Assembly (NCBI GenBank): GCA_918026815.1
Contig: CAKJVC010000139.1
Coordinates: 434,001-498,000, forward strand
Length of the DNA stretch: 64,000 nt
Direction of reading: 5' to 3'
Origin: Chalara sp. BL73
Lineage: Eukaryota > Ascomycota > Leotiomycetes > Helotiales
Shown here: positions 37,470-47,470 of the stretch, piece after piece
Layout of the letters: every line of letters begins with the position of its first letter
How positions within the stretch are numbered: the stretch's first letter is position 1
Notes under the pieces: generated by a model
Databases searched by the model: none
What the model saw: only the letters and a program-made list of their open reading frames with translations
What the model was told of the DNA's origin: nothing
Program-made: the position numbers and the translations under genes

Positions 37470-38470
37470 TGGTATGCTTCCTCGACTGTTTGAGATCAAT
37501 AACATACTTTTCGGTTGCCTGGATGGCATACATAAGTTTCTTTAAAGTAGAAGGGGGGTCTGTACTGTAAATTGAGATTGTTACCTTGGCTTTCTTCATT
37601 CCCTCTATAATCATCGGCATAGCTTCTAAATTAACATTCTGGACCTGAGGCGTTACAGCTCCTGTGCCAACAAATTATAGAGCTTCTAGGACATCTCCTG
37701 TGTACCTACGCTAGATCCGATTACTTTGATACCTTTGTCGATAAATTGTATAGGGTGAGATTGAACATATTCATCTGGTGCAGTAATGCCGACACATACA
37801 AGGGTCCTAAATAGACTTAATACCTCCAAGCTCACCTGGTAAGCTGCTGTCGAGCCTGGCACAGCAATAGCAGGACTTACACCACGGCCCTTGATCGCTC
37901 TATATATTTCTGCCTTCAAATCCTGCTGGGCAAAATCCACGTAGACTTCTGTGCTAAGTCGCATGTATAGGGACCTTTTTGCTTTCCCAATATCACCTGC
38001 TATTACGTGGTATCCCATCGCTTTGGCATATTGTATATCTAGACCGCCAACACCACCTCCTGCACCTGAAATCAGGATCCACTGCCCAGGTGTTGCACCA
38101 CAAATCTTCACGGCCGTATAACTGTCACGCTTGCACAAATTATAGGTGCGACCTGCTTGTCCAAAAGAGATTCGGTAATGGGCATTAGGTAGCGGTACGG
38201 CACGACCGTATATTCTGCAAAAGTACCGTCGATCGCGCGACTTGAATGCAGCTGTCTCAAGCATCTAGTCTCACCATTTTCCATCAGGCAAGCCACGCAG
38301 GAAGCAGACATCGGATCAATCCTACGCCCACGCGTAATCTAAGGGGGTCTTGTGTAGTTGGGACTGCAGACCTGAGCCTAACAACCCTTTCAACACCCTC
38401 ATGCCCCAAAATATGGCGCTAGGGCCTGACCCTGCCGGCTGCCAAAGCTATATCTGTTCCACAGGCACCT
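37470..38470 (-). pseudogene. zinc alcohol dehydrogenase pseudogene
   Basis: Decayed medium-chain, zinc-dependent alcohol dehydrogenase of the fungal ADH1 type. From about 38460 leftwards: CGTDIALAAGRVRP, a stop, HILGHEGVERVVRL, then CLMENGETRCLRQLHSSRAI and DGTFAEYTVVPYRYLMPI, after a frame change YTAVKICGATPGQWILISGA and GGGVGGLDIQYAKAMGYHVI (the NAD-binding G-x-G-G-x-G loop), FIDKGIKVIGSSVGTQE, then after another shift DVLEAL, a TAA, FVGTGAVTPQVQNVNLEAMP and AKVTISIYST. At least three frame changes or stops. The zinc-ligand His of GHEGVER is visible, but the product cannot be made. Confidence 0.8.
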
Positions 38471-41098
38471 AGACTACACTAGTTCTTTAATCTCCTTTTG
38501 CAAAGGCTGCACCAAAATGTCGTGGCGGTAACCGATTCGACGCGCTTCTATGCTCTTTTCGTTGCCTGCGATGCAGCTGCCGCCCTGCGCTTCATTCAAC
38601 AAGATTCCTCGCAAGTCCGCGCTATAACTATTGGACAACACTGACATGAGTAACGGCGGGATCGAGAACGCGGTAACCCAGCCAGCAAGCACCCATGTTT
38701 TAGCCCCTGCAAACTCAAAATCCTTCCCAACTTCCGCTGGTCGCCCTAAACCCCGATGCCGAAAACGCCTCGTTTATGTCGGACCCAGAGAACCCCAAGA
38801 ACCAGGACAGTCAAGACGACAACTTTGCTTCGCCTTACGATCGCGCTTCGCCACGCTAGCGTTGCTTGACTACGCGCTTTCGTGTGCCCAGACGGCGATC
38901 GAAAATAATGCCAAGGCCGCCTTGGTCAAGCATTACTTGCCGGCGCTAACCTGGATATGTCCAAGAACGTAAAGCCCTGCTCCGTAACGAACCTAGCCGG
39001 AAACATCAGTTATAAAATCGCTAATTGGGATAGCCAAAGCTATTAGGAACCCGACCGCAATCGCCGCCTGGCAAGCTATTTTCAAACACCGGCGGACTTA
39101 CGGGACCCTGACTACTATTAATCTCTATGTGCAAACCCCGACGTCGTCCCAGGCTTTCGCACTACCATTTTACTTAGCCCAAAAGCTCCCGGAAGTCCAC
39201 ACGCTTTATTAAGCGTTCCAAACAATCAACCAATCGGATATTGACAGTGCACTGCATTTAATGCTGCACCGACGTTATTATGCCGATCTTTTTTAGCATT
39301 ATTAAAATGCAAAAATGGTCCTACGCGCAGGCCCCGAACCAGCCGATTGTCCAAAGAAAGTAACTAATACTGCCGTAGTGGAATTGCGGCTTTTTCGCAG
39401 CCTGTATTAAAATACAAGAAAAGGCACTTTCCCCAAAACAAATATTACCGCCGAAACTAGGAGAAATTCCATGAAAAGCTGGAAAAAGGCCGGCGGTAGT
39501 TACATTTAAAACAGCAAACCAATGCCGGTGTTTTTGCGTTTATCCCAGACATAGTTTCAAACTCCTAAATAAAGAAGTCCCTGCCGTACGACTTTTTTCG
39601 CACATGGATGCAGTTGATTCAACATTGGAATCAGCTAGCTGTGGCCTTAAAAGAACTTATGCTTACCGCGTTGCAACAGGCTTTGTCGGGACACGCTTCT
39701 TCCAGAAAAGAATTCGTTTAAAAATTGGCGATTGATACACGACCTCCCCCCCCCTCTTTATTAACCCCTAACCTAAGCTGGATAGACCACCGGATATTAG
39801 CTAGGTATTGTACAGGGAGCGTGTAGTGTAGATTAAGGACGTACTTTTTCCGAGCACCAATCTTGTCGGCAACCTCTTGCCATCGCCGGGGAAATGCTGA
39901 GTAACGCCAAAGGCGCAGTGTTTATAAATAAAAGGTAATACTATCTCATTGACCCAGATTTTGTGATTCTCTGTGCGCAGATAGGTGGTGCGTCGAGGGT
40001 ATTCATTATCAAGGCGAGGAAAAAAGACATATAATTTATACGTAGGTACAGCAGTTATTTATTGTGCATTTTACTAGCAGGAAGACCTAGCTTAGCTTCT
40101 TGCTTAAAAGTAGCTTACCCTAAGTAAGGAATATACTTGCGCTAATTATCTTGATTAAGGCAGGCGCTTTCATTTAAAGAGCCTATTAGAGTTAGACGTT
40201 ATAAACCCTGGCAATTCACTCATATTTTTGCCGATGCCTTCTTTCCTCGTATCCGCAAAAATGATGTGCTAGAACTTAGCGGCGAGACCACTTCTTGAAA
40301 GCTTACTTAATTCCATCCATTCCAACTTTGTTTACTGCGCTCAGATTCAGAATAGGTTTGGTATTGGGGTCAAGATGCGAGAGGCTATGGACCCTAGATG
40401 AGGCTTATCCTGCACCCAATCGCAGCCCCGGCAAATGGAATTGCAAGCCGGGGTGATTGAGTTAATACCATGTTTCTTAGGACCAGTGTGCCCATGGAAT
40501 AAATGTTAGTTGCATGTCAATCGGCTCCCATATTCTCTTTCCTTTAACTAAATGAGTAGTGCTTACGGCATCTCGTCTACAGGCAGTGGCAGCAGTAGCT
40601 GCATATTTCTTACCATAAGCGGTTTAACTTTCGAGTCATAACAAAATTATTCGTTGCAAATTATTCGATGCACTAGCCCTACCCTAGCCGCCGTTGACAA
40701 GAAGCGCAACTGGCAAAAGAGGAGCACTGCGTCACCAGGAGAAGAAAATGCAAGGGAGGGACCAAGCATTGGTGATAGTGCATCGGATGTGGCATCCTCC
40801 GTGGTCTCCCGTCTCAGACACCGATGTGAGACTGTGAGGTGTATAAAAGGAGATAAGAAGAACAATTTTCGTTTTCCAAATCATAATATTTTAAGAAGAA
40901 CCGCAGTCAAAGTTAGCGAGACCTCTAGAATACAATACTTAGCAGTTTGGTGATCATTACTGTAATCGCCTCTCCTTGTGAGTCAATGACTCCTTGCCCC
41001 AGTAGGCTTTGAAAATGGACACTAATTCCGGGTTCAGCTCTCTAGAATCCCTTTGCAAAGTCGAACACATCTCGAAGCCTGTGTCTAATATTTTCGCA
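38471..41098. other. unassigned stretch with C-rich patch
   Basis: No supported gene. 38.5-39.7 kb is visibly richer in C and less AT-rich than its surroundings and has scattered open patches on the plus strand (for example 38631-38972), so it may be a remnant of a mobile element, but I recognise no transposase, reverse transcriptase or terminal repeat. A poly-C tract lies near 39748. 40.0-41.0 kb is AT-rich. Confidence 0.3.
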
Positions 41099-41311
41099 AT
41101 GCAACTACTAAGTTTCGCATTGATTGTTTCTACTTGCGCCTACGTGGTCTCAGGTGCTCCAAGCCAGGATATGGCTCTTAGCCCTGGCGGGATATTCGAA
41201 AGAGATTCTTGCTCGTCATGTTATTGCCACACCGGTAGCTGCTACTGTCCAGCTGGCTGTCCCCCGTCCGAATGCTATTGCGAAGGTGCTAGCTGTTATT
41301 GCCCGGCATGA
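41099..41311 (+). CDS. small secreted Cys-rich CYC-repeat peptide
   Basis: A 70-residue precursor. Residues 1-20 are a clear signal peptide (hydrophobic core LLSFALIVSTCAYVV, Ala-rich cleavage region). After a short pro-stretch ending FERD, residues 38-68 hold ten cysteines in 31 positions at 38, 41, 43, 48, 50, 54, 59, 61, 66 and 68, with four Cys-Tyr-Cys units separated by Gly/Ser/Pro/Glu-rich spacers. The size, secretion and Cys density are those of effector-like or antimicrobial small secreted proteins; the paired C-x-C pattern is also metallothionein-like. It is not CFEM, hydrophobin or LysM. A longer frame starts upstream at 41009, but its start would bury the signal peptide, so the ATG at 41099 is preferred. 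No similar gene is nearby. Function unknown. Confidence 0.6.
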   Translation: MQLLSFALIVSTCAYVVSGAPSQDMALSPGGIFERDSCSSCYCHTGSCYCPAGCPPSECYCEGASCYCPA

Positions 41312-42045
41312 TGGAGAAATATTTTGGGCAGTTTATCGAACTGCATATGTGGCGAAGCGATGGGAGAGGCTGGGTTAGATGATTTTTGTTTCTGAAGTGG
41401 TCCTTACTGTGTAGCCTATGAGCCTTTGCAACTTTATAGGCTCAAATTATTTGTTAGTTTATCAGATGTGGGCCTAGCATAGACAAGAAATTGCAGAGTT
41501 TAGTCATTTCCCCGGATTTCGACGAGAAAACCCGGAGTTGCTCTTCCTACGGAGCTTTGCACGCAATGCATTCAAGCTCGCAAATACGAGAATCAGTCTC
41601 TTTTCCCAGACGGTGATACCCCTTCCAGAGGCGGATGCTGTTGCCAATCTACCTGAGCCCAAAAAAATACCATATTCAAGTGGATCTAATGACTGCTTAT
41701 TTGTGTAGATACAGGAAGTTATTCGGACGCCGTTGATACTCTTCGGAAAGGCGTGCTAGCCATGAACTGGGCACTTACTAGGTGCATTGGAAGTCCAATT
41801 CTCACTAAAGTTCATGGGTTAGACCTATGTAATCGATCATTACACTATTATTCACTCCTCACTGCCCTCCAACGAACTTCGCCTCAACGCAATTTGAACC
41901 ACTATTTGCTTTGGGTTACCGTCCCGTGGCAAAACCATCTCGATTTTTACTCCGAATCTCTATACACTTTAAAAGCGTTCGCATACTCGAAAAAGCTTGC
42001 CTTAAAATATCTCTTTTGCGTTGTGTAATTGACGTACCTATATAA
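41312..42045. other. intergenic
   Basis: Nothing recognisable. The open frame at 41753-42028 lacks a known domain. Confidence 0.3.
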
Positions 42046-42049
42046 ACTC

Positions 42050-42400
42050 AGTTCGTATTTCTTATGTATTGGTGAGTAAACCCACTGGAGGCCAAGTCGG
42101 GTTCTGTATCCCGATTACCATTCGAAGTTACCCATGATACTCTACGCGGTATAACCTATGTTTAGGACTTCACTTATAGCTAGAACTACTGCCTCCATAT
42201 AATCGTGGAAAAACTGCAAGCGGATAGCATCAAAAAGGGTATCTGCCAGATTCGTCTTAAATTTTCAAAGCATTCAGCAAACCCAAATTCTGTAATTGCG
42301 ATCCCGTCAGCTGGCTTATAGGTGTCTTGTATCCAATGTAGATACTGAGGAATATAAGCAGGTGCTTCTACGGCCCAGGATGAAACAGGGCCTACACTCT
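42050..42400 (-). pseudogene. GH1 beta-glucosidase C-terminal fragment
   Basis: Leftwards from about 42395: SSWAVEAPAYIPQYLHWIQD, then TYKPADGIAITEFGFAECFE, where the ITE carries the GH1 nucleophile Glu, followed in another frame by TLFDAIRLQFFHDYMEAVVL and, after a further shift, IGYTA, a TAG, SIMGNFEW and SGYRTRLGLQWVY. This is the back third of a family GH1 beta-glucosidase. The TAG replaces the conserved Trp of the usual TAWSIMDNLEW (TGG to TAG), a change typical of RIP. The front two thirds are absent. Confidence 0.65.
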
Positions 42401-42404
42401 ACGA

Positions 42405-42990
42405 TCCTTTTGATTCTGAATATTGTGTGGTTGATATAAAACACTTAGAATAAAGGATGGCTAGTGTTTGTCTGACAGGCTTCAACGCCATCAGAGGGAG
42501 CTAGGGGTGTTAACTGACGGAAAAGCTGGAGGAAGAGACAGTACCTACCTGTTGCGCTGTGTACGTGGATTCAATTATCAGGTACCGTATTGGTATATGT
42601 AGTAGGATAAGCTATCTGGCAGACAACGCCAGATATTGTACTTTTTTGGTGCAGTAGTAAAGCTTATCACCCCAGCTCCTAACACATCCAACACTGACTC
42701 TTGTTATAAAGCCGCAAAGTAGCCCGAGCACAGTATTTAGTATTATTGCTAATATGATAAAAGACTCAATTTCTGTACTAATACTAGCGTGGTATCAAAA
42801 AGCCGATCTCATATGTCTCGAGGCTCGATATTACGAAATACTACAATACTAACCCGTTCACTAACCACAATGCTAAACTAGATAATAGGTTGACCGAATT
42901 ATGACTGTGCTAAGCCGATCTCGATAACAAGTAATGAGCCCACAATTCTTGACATGTCTGCTGACGTTCTGTTACGAGTATCATTTCAGG
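42405..42990. other. intergenic
   Basis: No gene. Holds the inverted copy (42776-42795) of the 20-bp repeat at 32081-32100. Confidence 0.3.
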
Positions 42991-42991
42991 A

Positions 42992-44325
42992 TCAAATTTT
43001 ATGGTCCATTTCTTCATCCCAGATCCAAACTCCATGAACGAACTCCATGCTTCTTTCTAAAGATATTGCCTCCTTCATCCCTTTGGCTAGCCTCTCAGCT
43101 ACAAGATCTGTTTCAACACGTGTAAAGTACTTTCGTGGGAATTCTGTTCCATTCCTCTTTTCTACCTTTCGCATTTCTCTTTGCTGATTCTCTATTTTTG
43201 ATTTCTCATGACCAACGGCAAAGAGGTCTCCTTCGTCTATTGCAGTTGCTACACGGTACCATGCCCTTCGCGATTCAAGAGAATTCTGTCGCTCAATTGG
43301 CGCCACGTCTAACAGCGTCCTTTGCAAAATATGCAGGTCAAATTCCTCAATAACCTGCTGTGTTTTGACCTTCTTAATTACGAAATTATTATTCCATTGC
43401 CCTTCTGCAGCATACAGAGGTTCATCCTTCTGATCATCATGAAATACAGTTGCTACAAAAGAATTTTGTTTCCCACTCCACCATCCTCGGCTGGAGTAAT
43501 CAATCTTCACTGTATAGCCTGACGAGCTGCGAATGTATGAAGAACCACTCAGCTCTAAAAACAAGGATGCGGTCAGGAGACCACCAACATGGACTTTAGG
43601 AAGAGTAATAAGATAGCTTTCGTTGTATTTGTCAATCTGTAGGAGTGAATAGCCTGGTCGGTCGATTTGCACAGTGCCAGAGAAGTAGACTCTAGGTGCG
43701 ACATGGCCCCGAAGCTAGGAGACTTCATTAAAGTGTGATTTCGGCAGCTAGAAGATAGATACATACCTGTATGCCGTGTTCCTCATTCCAGATTTTACAT
43801 GCTGTGATGGGTGGGTGGTGACTATAGATTCTAAGTACCTAATTTATAGTATATTGAATGTTGGGTTTTACCTGACTTGCTCTGCAATCAAATTTGTCGT
43901 CCCTACTTCATCCACCCACTTTCCAAGGAAACGCTCTCCGAGGAACGGGTTTAAAGGTTTCAACTTTTTTTTCTTCCCGTTTTCCTCTCTAGTGCTATGC
44001 TGTTCTCTTAGCGTGGTAAGAAACCATTTTAACACCAGCAAAACACGCTTTTCAGGATCCGGTTCATGTGCTGGTGCAACAAAGATCGATGGATGCTCAC
44101 ACCAGTGTGTAGGGAATTCGATCATAGATCGTGGAGAGAGGATGAAAGGTGGAGCTGTAAGAGAAGCCAAATCTCCTTTGTATGTAGCAAGGGACTAGTA
44201 GTATTAGACTCATTTTCGTGTATGACCGTACGCCGGTCAATTGAAAGATTTGGTACCTTGACAAAGGAAAACCATGCGCTCTTGTGATGAACAGGCAGTT
44301 TGCCGTCTTCACACTTTACAGACAT
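42992..44325 (-). CDS. oxysterol-binding protein, KES1/OSH4 type
   Basis: A 389-residue lipid-transfer protein of the oxysterol-binding family, short KES1/OSH4 form without PH or ankyrin domains; relatives exchange sterol for PI4P between membranes. Four exons: 44257-44325, 43872-44194, 43767-43821 and 42992-43714; introns 62, 50 and 52 bp, phases close. The joined frame reads HKSAWFSFVKSLATYKGDL, then SLTAPPFILSPRSMIEFP, LKPLNPFLGERFLGKW, and the family signature EQVSHHPP at residues 128-135, whose Ser codon is split by intron 2, followed by ITACKIWNEEHGIQ. After intron 3 come RGHVAPRVYFSGTV and LPKVHVGGLL. About 45 residues shorter than yeast KES1, mainly at the C-terminus. It looks intact. 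Confidence 0.93.
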
Positions 44326-45450
44326 GGCGTACACGATTTTGCGAGGTAGGTAAATAAAAATGGCACTTGGAGGGCCAGTCTTGAAAATAAGGGACTTCCG
44401 GAAGATGTATGTATGCCCCAGTTTGATCACAGTTCGCTGGTCCCGATGGTGAGGAAATACAGCTCCGAAGGGCCACCTAATATTATACAAGGATTTTTGA
44501 GCACCCTTTATCTCAGCTCCAGTAATAATCTCACTTCCAATCGAAGGCATAAGGTGTTGAAGATGGGACTGGAAGAAATGTTGTATCCTGGTGTGGTGTG
44601 CCTCCGTTGCATTGTGCAGCCAATCAATAGTCAACAGATACGAGTACGCCGACTTCATTTCGTAACCCGTTTATCGGTAATTAAAGTTCTACTACCCAGA
44701 AATCTTGTTTCACCCTTCCTAAGGATTTAGGAACCTATACTTGTTGTCTAAAATACAGTTCTTTTTGAATTTTCGTATTTTCATTCTAGAGCCCATTTAA
44801 GGCTTGCTGTTGAGATTTACTTAGGCAGGCACCCCTTTGTTTGTGCTGTTGCCCCACCCCCCCCCTCAGCTTTCAAAGCTTACCGGGGACAACAAAGCAG
44901 CAATTCCCAAATTTAATTCTGGCCGAACCCTTACGGTAGTGTCCAGTGTGAGTATTGCCTCACCGCCTCTTCATTGACCCTTAGCTACATACACGTATCC
45001 CTAAGCAGAATTTGTTTCCTCGCTATGCTTCGTGCACCTTTTGTTCTAGGCGAAAACGGTGGGGCGATATTTCGCTTGGAATACGCCACTAAAATGGGGC
45101 ATACCCCGTTATTGAACACAGCGTACTCACGAGACTCCCTCTATAATGTGTTGGTCAATGTGGTTCTTTTTTGTAGTCGGTCTAACTTGAAAAAGGGAGT
45201 ACCAAGCCCCAGTCTCCTTTCATGGCCATAAATTAGCTTCGAACTGCTCATGCCACCGAGCTCTAGAGAAACGATATTTGAACATCTTCATTTAAAAGTG
45301 TAAAGGACTTGTTATTCGATATTGATCTGCTCTGGGATCATGAACCATCTCATCTAGATTGAACTGTTCTCCGGAAACAAATCCAACCTGTCCCTACATA
45401 TATCACTTTGTCTTCACACATTCCACGGTGTGTGAAAACTTTTCGCAACA
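44326..45450. other. intergenic
   Basis: Between the divergently oriented lipid-transfer and flavoprotein genes. A poly-C tract lies at about 44861. The frame at 44413-44730 has no recognisable domain. Confidence 0.35.
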
Positions 45451-46736
45451 ATGACTCGCACTATTGTAATCCTTGGGGCGTCCTACGCTGGTCTTGTTAC
45501 TGCTCATAAACTATTAAAACATACCTTTCCGTCTGTGCCCGACATCAAGGTCATTCTTGTGTCTTTGGGAACTCATTTTTTTTGGAACATTGCAACTGTG
45601 CGAGCCATAATACCCGGCCAACTTCCAGACGAAAGCATTCTGCAGCCAATTTCCCCGGGGTTCGCACAATATCCGGAAAAGAGCTTCGAACTTATTGTTG
45701 GCAGAGCAGAGAGTCTTGATGCAGATAAGAATGAAGTGTTAATTTCTACCGCCGGTGGTAACGTGGTCCAAAACTACGATATGTTGGTTCTCGCTACGGG
45801 AGCAGACTCTATAGGGGACGCCCCATGGAAGTCCAAAGGCTCATATGATGAGACAAAGAAGAAGCTTCATGAGGTTCAAGAGAGAATTAAAAGTGCGCAC
45901 TCAATATTAGTTGCGGGGGCTGGGGTGACTGGAATCGAAGTGGCTGGGGAACTAGGCTATGAATATGGGAAAACAAAAGAGATCATCTTGGTATGCTAAT
46001 CAAAGTATAGCTGCCAATTGCTAAATATGTATAGGCGGCTGCAGGAGAAAGCATCTCGTTAGATAGAGTTCCGAAGAACGTTTCGAAATCCGCCCAAAGC
46101 CAACTTGAAAATCTCAACGTTAAAATTCTCCTCAAGAAGCGAGTGATCAGCGCTACTACAACACCCAATGGCCAAACGGAGGTTATGTTTGAAGATGGAG
46201 GGAAGGAAGTTACGGATTTGTATTTGCCAACGGTTGGTTTGCGACCCAACAGCAATTATATCCCTCATGATCTTCTCAACACGAAAGGCGAGGTTAAAGT
46301 GGACGAGGCTTTGCGAGTCATCTCTACCACAAATATATGGTAAGTGAAGGACATCGGGCGAATAAAGGATTTTGATCGCAGCTAATCTTTATTATTCAGG
46401 GCTGCAGGTGATGTATCAGATGCACAACCAAACCAGCTTCTGATCGCGGAGAAGCAAGCTATAACCATAGCTAAAAACCTCGATCTCGTTCTGAAAAACA
46501 AGCAACCGGTAGCATACAAATCTAACAGTGGAGCCGGTTAGTATTTGCTTCGGATCGAGAGCTAGCCTGTTTGTGTCTAACGTGTTGCAGACACTCTTGC
46601 TATCACAATTGGGAGACGAAGTGGAACAGGTGTTATAGGGTCGTTCAAAGTCCCTGGCCCTGCAATCTGGATGGTCAAGGGACGTACTTTTTTTGTGGAA
46701 AAGATGGGCAACTATGTAACCGGTTCTGGCTACTGA
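45451..46736 (+). CDS. AIF/AMID-like FAD oxidoreductase
   Basis: A 375-residue pyridine-nucleotide-disulfide oxidoreductase of the AMID/AIFM2 (FSP1) type, NAD(P)H-dependent flavoproteins. Four exons: 45451-45990, 46035-46339, 46400-46536 and 46591-46736; introns 44, 60 and 54 bp. Motifs: the FAD loop VILGASYAGL (residues 6-15), DMLVLATGADS, the NAD loop ILVAGAGVTGIEVAGEL near residue 155, the second FAD-contact segment TTNIWAAGDVSD (split by intron 2) and a C-terminal WMVKGRTFFVEKMG. No signal peptide or obvious mitochondrial presequence; the N-terminus starts directly with the FAD loop. An 8-T run inside exon 1 keeps frame. Looks intact. Partner and role cannot be read from context; the Copia element starts 354 bp downstream. 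Confidence 0.9.
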
Positions 46737-47085
46737 TTGCAGCCATTTTGTCATGACGGCTTGGGTACTGGACAATGCGCTGATTTATAATAAATAGGAA
46801 TAAGAGGCCGAGTACTCAATCTGGGTTGATCCTTTTGATGGTAAAAATTATATTGATAGAGTGAACACCCTCATAATTTAAAGATTGTGAGTAATCTGGT
46901 AATATATCTGCTTGTATCACTTCCTGTGATACTTCTTCGTATTGATGACCTGCAATTGCTTAAGTCGGTTACCCACGGGGCATGTAGCACCGCAATCTCA
47001 GCGCAGTACTATTATGCTCGTTGCAGGTGGTTGACTTGTTCTTGATTGTATCATGGTTCTAGGCTGCGGCTCTATAGAGTTGGTG
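46737..47085. other. intergenic before the Copia element
   Basis: AT-rich DNA between the flavoprotein stop and the Copia target duplication. Nothing recognised. Confidence 0.35.
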
Positions 47086-47090
47086 TAGGA

Positions 47091-47273
47091 TGTCAGAAAT
47101 AGGGTCTATTGCACAGGGAATCAATTAGAGGATCTGCAGAGGTATCACGGTGATTGAATAACGGGCTTGTTGGAGCGTTCAGTGGTGATGATATTCTCTA
47201 CAACGCAGAGCAGTAAATGAGGGGAAGACATGCTCTAGCTCCTTGGCCTACTTACGTAAGCCGATTCCTGACA
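47091..47273 (-). repeat. Copia LTR (3' LTR of element)
   Basis: 183 bp, identical to the right copy at 51977-52159. Begins TGTCAGAAAT and ends TTCCTGACA on the plus strand. The polypurine tract (GGGGGAG on the minus strand) directly abuts it. Confidence 0.95.
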
Positions 47274-47470
47274 CTCCCCCAGGCGTCGTAGTATCTCCAA
47301 TAGTATAGAAAATCATGGTGTTGTAGTTCCTTACAACCTCTATAGCGCCATTCGCATCCTTAGGCCTCATTAACTCCCGTAACGTATCGCCATACGCAGT
47401 ATCTACGTCTCCCTGGTTAGGAAGTTCAATACTCATCAGCCTACAGCTGAAGCACGGTACAAGAGTACCC

